From NCBI RefSeq assembly GCF_007833275.1, contig NZ_CP042241.1, forward strand, positions 1 through 64,000: a stretch of DNA of 64,000 nucleotides, written 5' to 3'. The stretch's first letter is position 1; every line of letters begins with the position of its first letter. Source of the DNA: Salarchaeum sp. JOR-1 (lineage in GTDB: Archaea; Halobacteriota; Halobacteria; Halobacteriales; Halobacteriaceae). The notes beneath the pieces were generated by a model that was not told the DNA's origin, searched no databases, and saw only the letters and a program-made list of their open reading frames with translations. A program made the position numbers and the translations under genes. Below, piece after piece: positions 56,052 through 64,000 of this stretch.

Positions 56052-57698
56052 TCACGGAGCATCGGGACGCACGTCTGCGAGGTCGGTGAACCGCGCGATG
56101 TCGTCGTCCGTCCCCGCGACGACGAGCGCGTCCCCGCGCTCGATCCGGAACTCGGGCGACGGGTCGGACTCCACGGTGCCGTCGCGCTGCACCGCGATGA
56201 CCGTACAGCCCGTGCGCTCGCGGACAGCGGCCTCCCGGAGCGTCTGCCCGACGAACGCCGGCGCTCGCGTCCGCACGAGATCCACCTGATTGTCGAGGCT
56301 CATCACGTCCTCGCCGAGCAGGGTGGACGCGAGCATGCGGCCGCTGACGGTGGCGAGCGCGAGCACGTACCCCGCGCCCGCCGCGTACAGCCGCGGTTCT
56401 GCGCGCGTGTCGTTCGCGCGACACAGTAGCTCCACGTCGGGGTAGTTCTCGCGCGCCACCAGCGTCGCGAACACGCTCGCGGCGTCGTCCCCGAGCGCGA
56501 GCAGGAGCGCGCTCGCGTCCGCCAACCCCGCCTCGGCGAGCGTCTCCTCCTCCGATACGTCCCCGACGACATCGACACCCGGGCGATCCTTCCGATCGAC
56601 GACCGTGTGCGGAACGTCGTTCTCGTCGAGGATTTCGCTGACGCGCGTCCCGGTGTCGCCGTACCCTGCGACGACGACGCGGCCCCGGTCGTGCCGCCGC
56701 GCCTCGGTGAGCGTAAGTTCCTTCAGGGCGGTGAGCGCGTCGTCGTCTCCGGCGACGAGGAGGATGGTGCTCCGGTCGAGCTCCCGCGTCGGGTCGGGTG
56801 CGGCGATGAACTCGCCCGCCGCCCACAGGCCGACGACGTTCGCGCCCGTTCGCTCGCGAACTCGGCCGTCGGCGAGCGTGCTGCCGTCGAGTTCGCTCCC
56901 CCGCTGTATCGGCATCTCCGCGACCTCGAAGTCGTCGCCCAGCCGAACGGTCTCCCCGAGGTCTGTAGTGATAGCGTTCGTCACCTTGTTCGCGAGGCTG
57001 CGCCCGAGAATCTCGTGCGGGGAGAGCACGCGGTCTGCGCCCGCGTACCGGACGTAGTTCGCGTGGCTGGGGTCGGCGACGAACCCGACGACGCGAACGT
57101 CCGCGTCCACCTCGCGTACGCTCAGCGCGAGCGTGGCGTTCGTCTCGTCGGACGCGTCCAGCACGACCGCGCGCGCGTCCGGGACAGACACGGCGTCCAG
57201 TACGTCGGTGTCCTCCGCGTTTCCGTGCACGACCGTCACACCGCCCTCGTGGAGTTCCTGCGCCTCCGCTCGGTCGGGTTCCACGACGACGTAGTCGACG
57301 GTCTGCGCGTCCAGTTCGTCGATGAGCGCCTCCACGCGATCCGTGTACCCGCAGATCACCACGTGGTCGGTGAGCGAGACGCTCTCGGGCGGGTCGACTT
57401 CGAGGCGTCGCTCCACCCACGGCACGACGAACAGCGGGAGCGTCAGGAACAGCATCAGGACGCCCGTGAGCTGCATCGCGTCCATCAACAGCAGGATGCC
57501 CGCGGTGTCCCAGCGGCTCGCGTCCTCGCCGTACCCCGTGGTGGTGAACGTCTCGACGACGATGTGGAAGGCGTGGACGAGCGTGACCCGCTCGCCCTCG
57601 AACACCGCCATCCCGACCTGATAGGCGAGCGTGTACCCGGCCACGACGACCGCGAGGAGCGCGAGGTAACCGACGGCGCGGCGCTGCTGTCTCTCCAT
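56052..57698 (-). CDS. TrkA-domain potassium channel
   Basis: 548 residues. Two N-terminal membrane helices flank a pore helix and selectivity filter TTTGYGED (about residue 50), then two RCK units: TrkA_N (HVVICGYTDRVEALIDEL, and VVVAGYGDTGTRVSEILDEN) each followed by TrkA_C-like parts (FEVAEMPIQRGSELDGSTLA; APAFVGQTLREAAVRERTGC). The layout is a calcium- or nucleotide-gated MthK/Kch-like channel. Potassium uptake is central to salt-in adaptation. Confidence 0.9.
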   Translation of the reverse strand: MERQQRRAVGYLALLAVVVAGYTLAYQVGMAVFEGERVTLVHAFHIVVETFTTTGYGEDASRWDTAGILLLMDAMQLTGVLMLFLTLPLFVVPWVERRLEVDPPESVSLTDHVVICGYTDRVEALIDELDAQTVDYVVVEPDRAEAQELHEGGVTVVHGNAEDTDVLDAVSVPDARAVVLDASDETNATLALSVREVDADVRVVGFVADPSHANYVRYAGADRVLSPHEILGRSLANKVTNAITTDLGETVRLGDDFEVAEMPIQRGSELDGSTLADGRVRERTGANVVGLWAAGEFIAAPDPTRELDRSTILLVAGDDDALTALKELTLTEARRHDRGRVVVAGYGDTGTRVSEILDENDVPHTVVDRKDRPGVDVVGDVSEEETLAEAGLADASALLLALGDDAASVFATLVARENYPDVELLCRANDTRAEPRLYAAGAGYVLALATVSGRMLASTLLGEDVMSLDNQVDLVRTRAPAFVGQTLREAAVRERTGCTVIAVQRDGTVESDPSPEFRIERGDALVVAGTDDDIARFTDLADVRPDAP

Positions 57699-57759
57699 TC
57701 ACTCGTGCTTCCCGCGGCCGAAGCATAAAACGAATGCCGCTGGCGGCGGAGTATCCGGT

Positions 57760-58185
57760 ATGTCACTCGCCGCCGCGGTCGCGTCCTTCGTCGCCGACCT
57801 CGCGCTCGGCGCGTGGTTCGGCGCGATGGCCTTTTTCTCGTTCGTCGCCGCACCGACCACGTTCAGCGTCCTCGGCACCGACGACGCCGGCCCCGTCGTG
57901 AACGCCATCTTCCCGACGTACTACCAGGTCGGCATCGGCCTCGGGTTCGTCGCGCTCGGCGGGATCGCCGTCACCGACACGCTCGCCGGCCTCGACTACT
58001 ACTGGGTGGCGTACGGCGCGACCGCCGTCGCCGTCGCGGCGGCGGCGTACGCCCGCTACCGCCTCATCCCGAAGATGGAGGCCGCCGGGGACGACGCGTT
58101 CAGCCAGTACCACAAACAGAGCGTCGCCCTGAACGCGCTCGCCATGCTCGCCGTGCTCGTCGCGCTCGCCGCCACCCACGCGTGA
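57760..58185 (+). CDS. DUF4149/TMEM205-like membrane protein
   Basis: 141 residues with four helices (LALGAWFGAMAFFSFVAAPT, GIGLGFVALGGIAVTDTLAG, WVAYGATAVAVAAAAYARYR, LNALAMLAVLVALAATHA). AMAFFSFVAAPTTF, RLIPKMEAA and FSQYHKQSVALN match the DUF4149 pattern. The homologue TMEM205 is linked to copper/platinum handling in animals; here the copper genes follow directly, but that link is only positional. Confidence 0.8.
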   Translation: MSLAAAVASFVADLALGAWFGAMAFFSFVAAPTTFSVLGTDDAGPVVNAIFPTYYQVGIGLGFVALGGIAVTDTLAGLDYYWVAYGATAVAVAAAAYARYRLIPKMEAAGDDAFSQYHKQSVALNALAMLAVLVALAATHA

Positions 58186-58195
58186 CGTACGTTCG

Positions 58196-58390
58196 TTACG
58201 CGGACGCGTCGTAGCCCGCGTCCTCGACCGCGGCGACGAGCGCGTCCGTGTCCGCGTCGCCCTCGACGGTCGCGGTGCCGAGTTCGCGGTCGGCGCTCGC
58301 CTCGGTGACGCCCTCGACGCCCGAGAGCGCGTCCTCCACCTTCTGCTCGCAGTGGCCGCAGGTCATGCCGCTGACGGTGAGTGTCGTCAT
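58196..58390 (-). CDS. Small HMA copper chaperone, CopZ-like
   Basis: 64 residues from ATG 58390. Single heavy-metal-associated domain with GMTCGHCEQKVEDAL (C-x2-C metal site), EGVTEASADRELGTATVEGD and AVEDAGYDA. It carries Cu(I) in the cytoplasm, probably to CopA, whose gene is divergent from it. Confidence 0.92.
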   Translation of the reverse strand: MTTLTVSGMTCGHCEQKVEDALSGVEGVTEASADRELGTATVEGDADTDALVAAVEDAGYDASA

Positions 58391-58483
58391 ACTCGTACAC
58401 AGGACGCCGCGACTTTTCCCCGTTTTCCCTCCGACTCCACGCCCGAACGCCGCCGGAACCTCGAAAACGAAGAAGGGCCTAGA

Positions 58484-58517
58484 CCCCAACAAACGCCTCG
58501 TTCAGGGCGTTTTGGGG
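58484..58517. promoter_or_regulatory. Hairpin in the copZ-copA divergent region
   Basis: CCCCAA, then AAACGCC, an 8-nt loop, GGCGTTT and TGGGG form a stem of at least 7 bp, extendable past a bulge and followed by a run of seven G. It lies between the two divergent copper genes. It could be a protein-binding site or a structure near one 5' end; no function is assigned. Confidence 0.35.
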
Positions 58518-58662
58518 GGGTCGCTCGGCCAGGCCGCGTGGTTTTCCATGCCAGATACCGGCGTTTCTCCGCGCTTCCGCCTTCGATTCCGCAGCTGAGT
58601 TCCGTTTCGATCCCGGGAGAACAGTAACAATCCACTAAAGCGATGCGTCCGTAGTCTCAGGC

Positions 58663-61230
58663 ATGCCCAGAACTGCGCACGTGGACATCACGGGAATGAG
58701 CTGTGCGAACTGCTCACAGACCGTGTCGTCCGCGCTCGAATCACTCGACGGCGTCGCGGAGGCGAGCGCGAACTTCGCCACCGACGAGGCGACCGTCGAG
58801 TACGACCCCGAGACGGTGTCGCTTTCCGCCGTCTACGACGCCATCCGGGACGCCGGGTACACGCCGGTGAGCGACACGCGAACCATCGGGATTTCCGGAA
58901 TGAGCTGCGCGAACTGCTCGCAGACGAACCAGGAGGCGCTCGAATCCGTGCCCGGCGTCGTCGAAGCGGACGTGAACTACGCGACCGACGAGGCGCAGGT
59001 CGAGTACAACCCGAACGACACCTCGCTCGACGCGCTCTACGACGCCATCGAAGACGCGGGCTACGACCCGATTCGCGAGGACGACGCCGACGAGTCGGAC
59101 GCGCGGGAGGTCGCGCGCACCGAGGAGATCGAGCGCCAGCGCAACCTCGTGCTGTTCGGCGCGGCGCTCTCCGCGCCCCTGCTCGGCATGCTCGTAGAGC
59201 ACTTCTTCTTCCCCGAACTCCTCCCCGACGCCGTGTTCGGTGTCGGTCTGGGCTGGGTGATGTTCGCGCTCGCGACGCCCGTCCAGGTCGTGCTCGGCAA
59301 GGAGTTCTACGAGAACGCGTACACCGCGATCGTGCGGAACCGCACGGCGAACATGGACGTGCTCATCGCGCTCGGATCCTCGACGGCGTACGGGTACTCC
59401 GTCGTCGCGCTCCTCGGATTACTGCCGAACGCCGGCCTCTACTTCGACACCGCGGCGCTGATTCTCGTGTTCATCACGCTCGGGAACTACCTCGAAGCCC
59501 GCTCGAAGGGCCAGGCGTCGAGCGCGCTCCGCGAACTCCTCGAGATGGAGGCCGACACAGCGACCCGAGTGCGCGAGGACGGCACCGAGGAGGAGATCTC
59601 GGTGGACGACATCGAGGTCGGCGACCGCCTCAAGGTGCGGCCGGGCGAGAAGGTGCCGACGGACGGCGTCGTCGTGGAGGGCGAGTCCGCGGTGGACGAG
59701 TCGATGGTCACCGGCGAGTCCGTTCCCGTCTCCAAGGAACCCGGCGACGAGGTCATCGGCTCCACCATCAACGAGAACGGCGTCCTCACGGTCGAAGCGA
59801 CGAGGATCGGCTCCGAGACCGCCATCCAGCAGATCGTCGAGCGCGTGAAGGAGGCGCAGAGCCGCCAGCCCGAGATCCAGAACGTCGCCGACCGCGTGAG
59901 CGCCGTGTTCGTCCCCGCGGTCATCCTGAACGCGCTGTTCTGGGCGGTCGTGTGGTACGCGTTCCCGGGAACGCTCGCGGACCTCGTGAGCGCGCTCCCC
60001 GTCTGGGGGCTCGTCGGGGGCGGTCCCGGCGCTGTCGGCGTGTTCGAGTTCGCCGTGGTCGTGTTCGCGTCCGCGGTGCTCATCGCGTGTCCGTGCGCGC
60101 TCGGGCTCGCCACCCCGGCGGCGACGATGGTCGGCACCACCATCGGCGCGAAACACGGCGTCCTGTTCAAGGGCGGCGACGTGCTCGAACGCGTCGAGGA
60201 CGTGGAGACGGTCGTCTTCGACAAGACGGGGACGCTCACCACGGGCGAGATGTCGCTCACCGACGTGGTCGCGCTGGACCGAACCGCCGCGGACGGCGGC
60301 GCGGTCGCGCAGGGCGAGGCGGGCGCGGACGCGGAGTCGAGCGAGGAGTTCGTGCTGCGGATGGCGGCGAGCGCCGAGCGCGGGAGCGAACACCCGCTCG
60401 GGGACGCCATCGTGCAGGGCGCGCGCGACCGCGGCGTCGAACTCACCGACCCGACGGACTTCGAGAACGCGCCCGGGAAGGGCGTTCGCGCGACCGTGGA
60501 CGGCCGCGACGTGCTCGTGGGTAACCGCAGGTTCCTCGACGACAACGGCGTGGACACCAGCGCGGGCCGCGCGGAACTCGAACGCCTCGAATCCGAGGGG
60601 AAGACCGCGATGTTGGTCGCCGTCTCCGGAGCGCTCGTGGGGCTCGTCGCGGACGCGGACACCGTGAAGGACACCGCGAAGCGGGCGGTGAGCGACCTCC
60701 GCGAGCGCGGCACCGACGTCTGGATGCTCACCGGGGACAACGAGCGCACCGCGCGCGCCGTCGCCGAGGAAGTCGGCATCGACCCCGAGAACGTCCGCGC
60801 GGGCGTGCTCCCCGAGGAGAAGGCGAGCGCCGTCGAGGACATCCAGCACTCGGGGGACGCGATGATGGTCGGGGACGGCGTGAACGACGCGCCCGCGCTC
60901 GCCGCCGCGTCCGTCGGCACCGCTATCGGCTCCGGCACCGACGTGGCCATCGAGGCCGCGGACGTCACGCTGATGCGGGACGACCCGCTCGACGTCGTGA
61001 AGGCCGTGCGCATCAGCGAGGGGACGCTCGCGAAGATACGCCAGAACCTCTTCTGGGCGCTCGGCTACAACACCGCGATGATTCCGCTCGCCTCCCTCGG
61101 CCTCCTACAGCCCGTGCTCGCCGCGGGCGCGATGGCTCTCTCGTCGGTGTCCGTCCTCTCGAACAGCCTGCTCTTCCGGGCGTACACGCCAGACCACGAC
61201 TACCGCCTGCTCGGGTGGCTGCGCCCATGA
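58663..61230 (+). CDS. copA: Copper-exporting P-type ATPase CopA
   Basis: 855 residues. Two N-terminal HMA domains (GMSCANCSQ at about 9 and 78), eight expected membrane helices with the metal site in IACPCALGLATPA (CPC), actuator VTGESVPVSKE, phosphorylation site FDKTGTLTTGEM, the HP motif in SEHPLGDAIV and GDGVNDAPALAAA. The NFxxxx/ membrane motifs at the end (FWALGYNTAMIPLA) indicate a P1B-1 Cu(I) pump. It removes cytoplasmic copper. Its stop overlaps the start of the Lrp/TRASH regulator (ATGA). Confidence 0.95.
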   Translation: MPRTAHVDITGMSCANCSQTVSSALESLDGVAEASANFATDEATVEYDPETVSLSAVYDAIRDAGYTPVSDTRTIGISGMSCANCSQTNQEALESVPGVVEADVNYATDEAQVEYNPNDTSLDALYDAIEDAGYDPIREDDADESDAREVARTEEIERQRNLVLFGAALSAPLLGMLVEHFFFPELLPDAVFGVGLGWVMFALATPVQVVLGKEFYENAYTAIVRNRTANMDVLIALGSSTAYGYSVVALLGLLPNAGLYFDTAALILVFITLGNYLEARSKGQASSALRELLEMEADTATRVREDGTEEEISVDDIEVGDRLKVRPGEKVPTDGVVVEGESAVDESMVTGESVPVSKEPGDEVIGSTINENGVLTVEATRIGSETAIQQIVERVKEAQSRQPEIQNVADRVSAVFVPAVILNALFWAVVWYAFPGTLADLVSALPVWGLVGGGPGAVGVFEFAVVVFASAVLIACPCALGLATPAATMVGTTIGAKHGVLFKGGDVLERVEDVETVVFDKTGTLTTGEMSLTDVVALDRTAADGGAVAQGEAGADAESSEEFVLRMAASAERGSEHPLGDAIVQGARDRGVELTDPTDFENAPGKGVRATVDGRDVLVGNRRFLDDNGVDTSAGRAELERLESEGKTAMLVAVSGALVGLVADADTVKDTAKRAVSDLRERGTDVWMLTGDNERTARAVAEEVGIDPENVRAGVLPEEKASAVEDIQHSGDAMMVGDGVNDAPALAAASVGTAIGSGTDVAIEAADVTLMRDDPLDVVKAVRISEGTLAKIRQNLFWALGYNTAMIPLASLGLLQPVLAAGAMALSSVSVLSNSLLFRAYTPDHDYRLLGWLRP

Positions 61231-61820
61231 GGGGGCTCGACGACATCGACCGCGAGATCCTCTCGATCCTCTCCGAGGACGCGCGCACGCCGTACAGCGA
61301 CATCGCCGACGCGGTCGACCGCGCGCCCCCGACGGTCTCCGACCGCGTGGACCGCCTCCGCGACCTCGGCGTGATTCGACGGTTCACCGTCGACCTCGAC
61401 CGGAGCAAACTCGACGCCGGCACGCCTGTCCTCGTCGAACTCGCGGTCGCGCCGAACGGCGTCGAGGACGTTCGGGAAGCGCTCCGCGGCGCGGACGCGG
61501 TGGAGCGCGTGTACGTCACCGCCGGCGACCGCGTGGTCGCGCACGCGCACGTCCCCGGCGACGTCCGCGACTTCCTCGACCGCGTGCTCCCCACGGAGGA
61601 CGTGCGGTCGCGGGACGTGTCGCTGCTCTCCGAGTCCGAGAGCGCGCCCGGCGTCGGGGACGTGTCGCTCGCGCTCTCCTGCGCGGAGTGCGGGAACACG
61701 GTCACCGCGGAGGGCGAATCCCGCGACCTCGACGGCGACACCTACTACTTCTGCTGTTCGTCCTGCGAGGAGCGGTTCGCCGAGCGCTACGAGTCGTTTG
61801 CGGACGCCACAAACGCCTAA
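61227..61820 (+). CDS. Lrp/AsnC-type regulator with TRASH metal-binding domain
   Basis: 197 residues from ATG 61227. N-terminal AsnC-type HTH (LDDIDREILSILSEDARTPY, RAPPTVSDRVDRLRDLG), a RAM-like middle (VLVELAVAPNGVEDVREALR) and a C-terminal TRASH domain with Cys pairs SCAECGNTV and YYFCCSSCEERFAERY. This architecture is the haloarchaeal and crenarchaeal copper-responsive regulator (CopT/CopR type). It is co-translated with copA and likely controls it. Confidence 0.92.
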   Translation: MRGLDDIDREILSILSEDARTPYSDIADAVDRAPPTVSDRVDRLRDLGVIRRFTVDLDRSKLDAGTPVLVELAVAPNGVEDVREALRGADAVERVYVTAGDRVVAHAHVPGDVRDFLDRVLPTEDVRSRDVSLLSESESAPGVGDVSLALSCAECGNTVTAEGESRDLDGDTYYFCCSSCEERFAERYESFADATNA

Positions 61821-61844
61821 AGCGTCCGGGTTCTTCACGCACCT

Positions 61845-62048
61845 ATGCCGACGACTCTGTCAGTCAGCGACCTCACGTGTGACGGCTGCGAAGAGATCGT
61901 TCACGACGCGCTCGCCGACGTGAGCGGCGTCGAGTCCGTCGACATCAGCCGAGAGGAAAACGAGGCCGTCGTCGAGGGCGACGCCGACCACGACCGCCTC
62001 CTGCGCGCCGTGGACTACGCGGGCTACGAGGGCGACATCCAGGAGTAG
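61845..62048 (+). CDS. Small HMA metal-binding protein
   Basis: 67 residues. One HMA domain: TLSVSDLTCDGCEEIVHDAL has the C-x2-C pair (CDGC), followed by SGVESVDISREENEAVVEGD and AVDYAGYEGD. A second copper chaperone or metal buffer of the copper block, 24 bp after the regulator. Its loop is D-L-T-C rather than G-M-T-C, so affinity may differ from the first. Confidence 0.9.
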   Translation: MPTTLSVSDLTCDGCEEIVHDALADVSGVESVDISREENEAVVEGDADHDRLLRAVDYAGYEGDIQE

Positions 62049-62216
62049 CACGCACGACAAACGAACGAATCGGTCGTACGGAACGCGGACGAAGTTGCAG
62101 TCGAGTACAGCGGGTTTCGCAACTGGGCGACGGCGTTACCGAGGCCGCCCCGCAGCGTTCGTTCAACCGGGGCGGGTGGGCGAGACGGGAGAGCGCCCGC
62201 ACACACCCGCTCGTTC

Positions 62217-62390
62217 TCACCGATCCGATTTTCGCCGGAGGAAGATAGCAACGCCGAAGATGGCGATTGCGACGCCGACGAGCACTATTTGAAGGCGGCC
62301 GGCCGTGAATCCGGACGCAGCAAATACGGCCCATCCGAGCGCCCCGAGAAGGCGCCATAGGCGGTGTTCGGGGAGTGAGACGCCTTCCAT
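62217..62390 (-). CDS. 57-residue two-helix membrane protein
   Basis: ATG 62390 to TGA 62217. The product starts MEGVSLPEHRLWRLLGALG and has two hydrophobic helices (LGALGWAVFAASGFTAG and VLVGVAIAIFGVAIFL) and a basic tail RRKSDR, which suggests both ends in the cytoplasm. Third-position GC is high, supporting a real gene. It is too short for family assignment. Confidence 0.5.
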   Translation of the reverse strand: MEGVSLPEHRLWRLLGALGWAVFAASGFTAGRLQIVLVGVAIAIFGVAIFLRRKSDR

Positions 62391-62586
62391 AGTAATCCGG
62401 CCGCCACCACCAGGCCGATAACGGGACTGACTATTCCGACCAACATACTAGTGGTGGAACCCACCACGGCGGCTCGTATTGCGGTGCCACGACGATGTCT
62501 TCCGATCGACCCTCAGCACGTTTGATTTTAATGGCATCAGCCTCGGGGGAGCGCGCTACGACGGAGTCGCACGAACGCGCAGAGTA

Positions 62587-62604
62587 GGTTACCGGCCAGT
62601 AACC
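62587..62604. promoter_or_regulatory. Perfect inverted repeat before the HTH gene at 62663
   Basis: GGTTAC (62587) and GTAACC (62599) with a 6-nt spacer. The arms match the GTTAC/GTAAC boxes upstream of both HxlR genes. About 60 bp before the ATG of the HTH gene, so it may overlap or flank its promoter. Confidence 0.5.
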
Positions 62605-62662
62605 CCGTGACAATGCCGTTACCGAGTGCCTAAGAGGGTGGCGTTCGTTGTGGTAGACGACG

Positions 62663-62938
62663 ATGGACGACGTACTCTCCGAGTTGCCGCCGAGCGCGAA
62701 ACTGGTCGTGAAAGTGCTCGAATACAACGGCGGCCTGACCCAGAAGGAAATCGTCGAGAAGTCCCGGCTCTCCCAGCGAACCGTCCGGGACGCTCTCGAC
62801 CGCCTCCAGGAGAACGACCTCGTGGAGAAGGACATCTACATCCCCGACGCCCGCCAGAACCTCTACCGACTCGCGCTCGCGGAGAGCGACGACGGGGAGG
62901 AAGAAGAGGCAGCGAAAGCAGAAGCCCTTCTAGACTAA
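62663..62938 (+). CDS. Small MarR-like winged-helix protein
   Basis: 91 residues: VVKVLEYNGGLTQKEIVEKS RLSQRTVRDAL and LQENDLVEKDIYIPDARQNL form a winged helix, with a short acidic tail (EEEEAAKAEAL). Conserved haloarchaeal regulator type. Its last 9 nt overlap the convergent HxlR gene. Confidence 0.82.
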   Translation: MDDVLSELPPSAKLVVKVLEYNGGLTQKEIVEKSRLSQRTVRDALDRLQENDLVEKDIYIPDARQNLYRLALAESDDGEEEEAAKAEALLD

Positions 62939-63286
62939 GTTTTCCGCCGGTTCGAGGTGTTGTTCGCCCCACGCCGCGAGCGACTGCACCACCGGTTCGA
63001 GCGACTCGCCGAGGTCGGTGAGCGAGTACCGCACCCGCACGGGTTTGTCCTGCACGACCTCGCGGTTCACGAGGCTGTGCTCCTCGAGGTCGTCGAGGCT
63101 CTCCGAGAGCACCTTACTGGAGATGCCGTCGACGTCCTCCTGGAGTTCGTTGAATCCGAGGGCGTCCGCGCGGAGGAGTCGGTGGATGATGACGGGATGC
63201 CACTTCTTCCCGATGAGGGAGGCGGTCGCAGTGATGGAACACCAGTCGTTGCCGGCGCACTCCACGGGAACCCGTTGGTCGGCCAT
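62930..63286 (-). CDS. HxlR-family winged-helix regulator
   Basis: 118 residues. CSITATASLIGKKWHPVIIH has the family Cys and Trp (the Cys pattern ECAGNDWC contains two cysteines), then LGFNELQEDVDGISSKVLSE and PVRVRYSLTDLG for recognition helix and wing. A divergent inverted repeat lies just upstream at 63326-63338. Partner genes are unknown. Confidence 0.88.
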   Translation of the reverse strand: MADQRVPVECAGNDWCSITATASLIGKKWHPVIIHRLLRADALGFNELQEDVDGISSKVLSESLDDLEEHSLVNREVVQDKPVRVRYSLTDLGESLEPVVQSLAAWGEQHLEPAENLV

Positions 63287-63325
63287 ACGGGGAGCAGGCG
63301 GCGCGTCCGGAAAAACGTACCTCTC

Positions 63326-63338
63326 GTAACCTAGTTAC
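63326..63338. promoter_or_regulatory. GTAAC-GTTAC inverted repeat upstream of the HxlR gene
   Basis: GTAAC (63326) and GTTAC (63334) with a 3-nt spacer, about 45 bp before the HxlR ATG and overlapping the stop codon of the gene at 63331. Symmetry and position suggest autoregulation. Confidence 0.4.
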
Positions 63339-63600
63339 CGTCCGTATCCTCGAAGAGGTCGTCCCAGCCGACCGCGTCCGCCACCTCGTCGATCACCTTC
63401 TCTATCGGCCCCTCGCCCCGGGTTTCGCCGGCCTCGTAGACGTCTTCGCGCTCGATAGCCTCGAACGCGACCTGGTCGCTCTCGTCGAAGTACACGGGCT
63501 TCCCGCGCGTGTCGACGCCGAGGATGTGTCCGCCCTCGATTTCCTCCGGATACTCGAACGCACCGGCCGGCGGCGACGAATCACGGTCGTCACGAGCCAT
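63331..63600 (-). CDS. Small conserved haloarchaeal protein
   Basis: 89 residues from ATG 63600 (MARDDRDSSPP); the upstream frame is Arg-rich and atypical. Acidic, no membrane segment: FEYPEEIEGGHILGVDTRGK and VGWDDLFEDTDGN. Resembles short haloarchaeal orphan proteins of unknown role. Confidence 0.6.
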   Translation of the reverse strand: MARDDRDSSPPAGAFEYPEEIEGGHILGVDTRGKPVYFDESDQVAFEAIEREDVYEAGETRGEGPIEKVIDEVADAVGWDDLFEDTDGN

Positions 63601-63886
63601 ACGCGAATCGTCGTCCGCGCCGCCGAAAAACCCGACGGCCGCCCGCGACGCCGAACACCGCCGCGTCGCCCTCACCCAGCAGGTAGCCCGCGCTCGCGGT
63701 CGTGCCGTTCGCCGCGTTCGACAGACTCCCCCTCGCAAGCGCTCCCGGAATGCGCGCGGGAGTGAAGTTCACCGTCTCGCCTGGTCTCGGGACGCGGTGG
63801 TCGTTCGTCTCCCTGCCCGGCGCGAGCGTGACGGCGCCCGCACTGACACCCGCACCCGTTTTATTCTCGAATCGACTAGGGAGCCC
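63601..63886. other. Intergenic region with the promoter of the glycosylase gene
   Basis: About 285 bp without a convincing gene on either strand. TTTTAT at 63859-63864 lies about 25 bp before the GTG at 63887 and fits a leaderless promoter. Confidence 0.4.
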
Positions 63887-64000
63887 GTGGAGAACGTCAC
63901 CGACCGCACGAGCAATCCCTTCGGCATGAACCCGCCGCACGAGACGCCGGTTCCCGGGTACGGGGACGCGAACGCGGATTTCCACGTCATCGGCGACCAC
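63887..64000 (+). CDS. Uracil-DNA glycosylase family protein, 5' part only
   Basis: 38 codons from GTG 63887 to the end of the window. VENVTDRTSNPFGMNPP and VPGYGDANADFHVIGDH match from memory the start of haloarchaeal uracil-DNA glycosylase-family proteins, where GDHPGVHGG would follow. It removes uracil from DNA. The gene continues outside the window. Confidence 0.7.
   Translation, partial: MENVTDRTSNPFGMNPPHETPVPGYGDANADFHVIGDH

Overview
The window comes from a haloarchaeon (class Halobacteria). The evidence is acidic proteomes with many D/E-rich proteins, HalX response regulators, a Bat-type HTH activator, a haloarchaeal two-part gas vesicle cluster (gvpACNO opposite gvpDEFGHIJKLM), and many ATGA-type gene overlaps. 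No feature fixes the genus. Two sequence regimes meet at about 32.3 kb: an AT-richer, gene-sparse, mosaic left half, and a very GC-rich, gene-dense right half that reads as core chromosome.

Left half (1-32.3 kb), a mobile or plasmid-derived region. It opens with about 1.4 kb of non-coding AT-rich DNA carrying four pairs of CTATAG boxes that all sit on an 11-bp register. Next come a primase-associated replication protein (minus) and a tyrosine recombinase (plus). From 5.6 to 14.2 kb an eight-gene-scale signalling block runs leftward: a GvpE-like PadR/wHTH regulator, a two-domain KaiC/GvpD-family ATPase (its reading frame is broken by one base near the start), a stand-alone receiver, a HAMP-PAS kinase, a HalX regulator, a receiver-PAS kinase and a membrane kinase with a LOV domain. 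A 1347-residue multi-PAS/GAF Bat-like activator, also with a LOV domain, is divergent from it. Directly after this lies the complete gas vesicle cluster (18.9-27.9 kb), whose gvpA promoter has an array of four 12-bp-spaced TGAAAC boxes. A ParA ATPase, fragments of a second Bat-like gene and of a membrane protein, an HTH plus small-protein pair and a second tyrosine recombinase close the region.

Right half (32.4-64 kb), chromosome. A branched-chain amino acid operon ilvB-ilvN-ilvC-orf-leuC-leuD-leuB with a candidate leader peptide, and leuA upstream. Then an esterase/HxlR divergent pair, a GAF/PAS kinase, a membrane kinase and a HalX regulator, housekeeping and hypothetical genes (DUF2797, AhpD-like, SRAP, DoxX), an ABC transporter in which one permease is fused to a PrsW-like domain, a RAD55-like ATPase, a TrkA-type potassium channel, a copper block (two small HMA chaperones, CopA P-type ATPase, Lrp/TRASH sensor), two further small regulators, and the first codons of a uracil-DNA glycosylase.

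The most interesting idea in the window is that gas vesicle formation may be controlled by light: two independent LOV sensor proteins with intact flavin-adduct cysteines, a phosphorelay, and a second GvpD/GvpE-like pair all lie next to a complete gvp cluster with an enlarged activator-binding array. The presence of the parts is seen in sequence; the functional link is inference.
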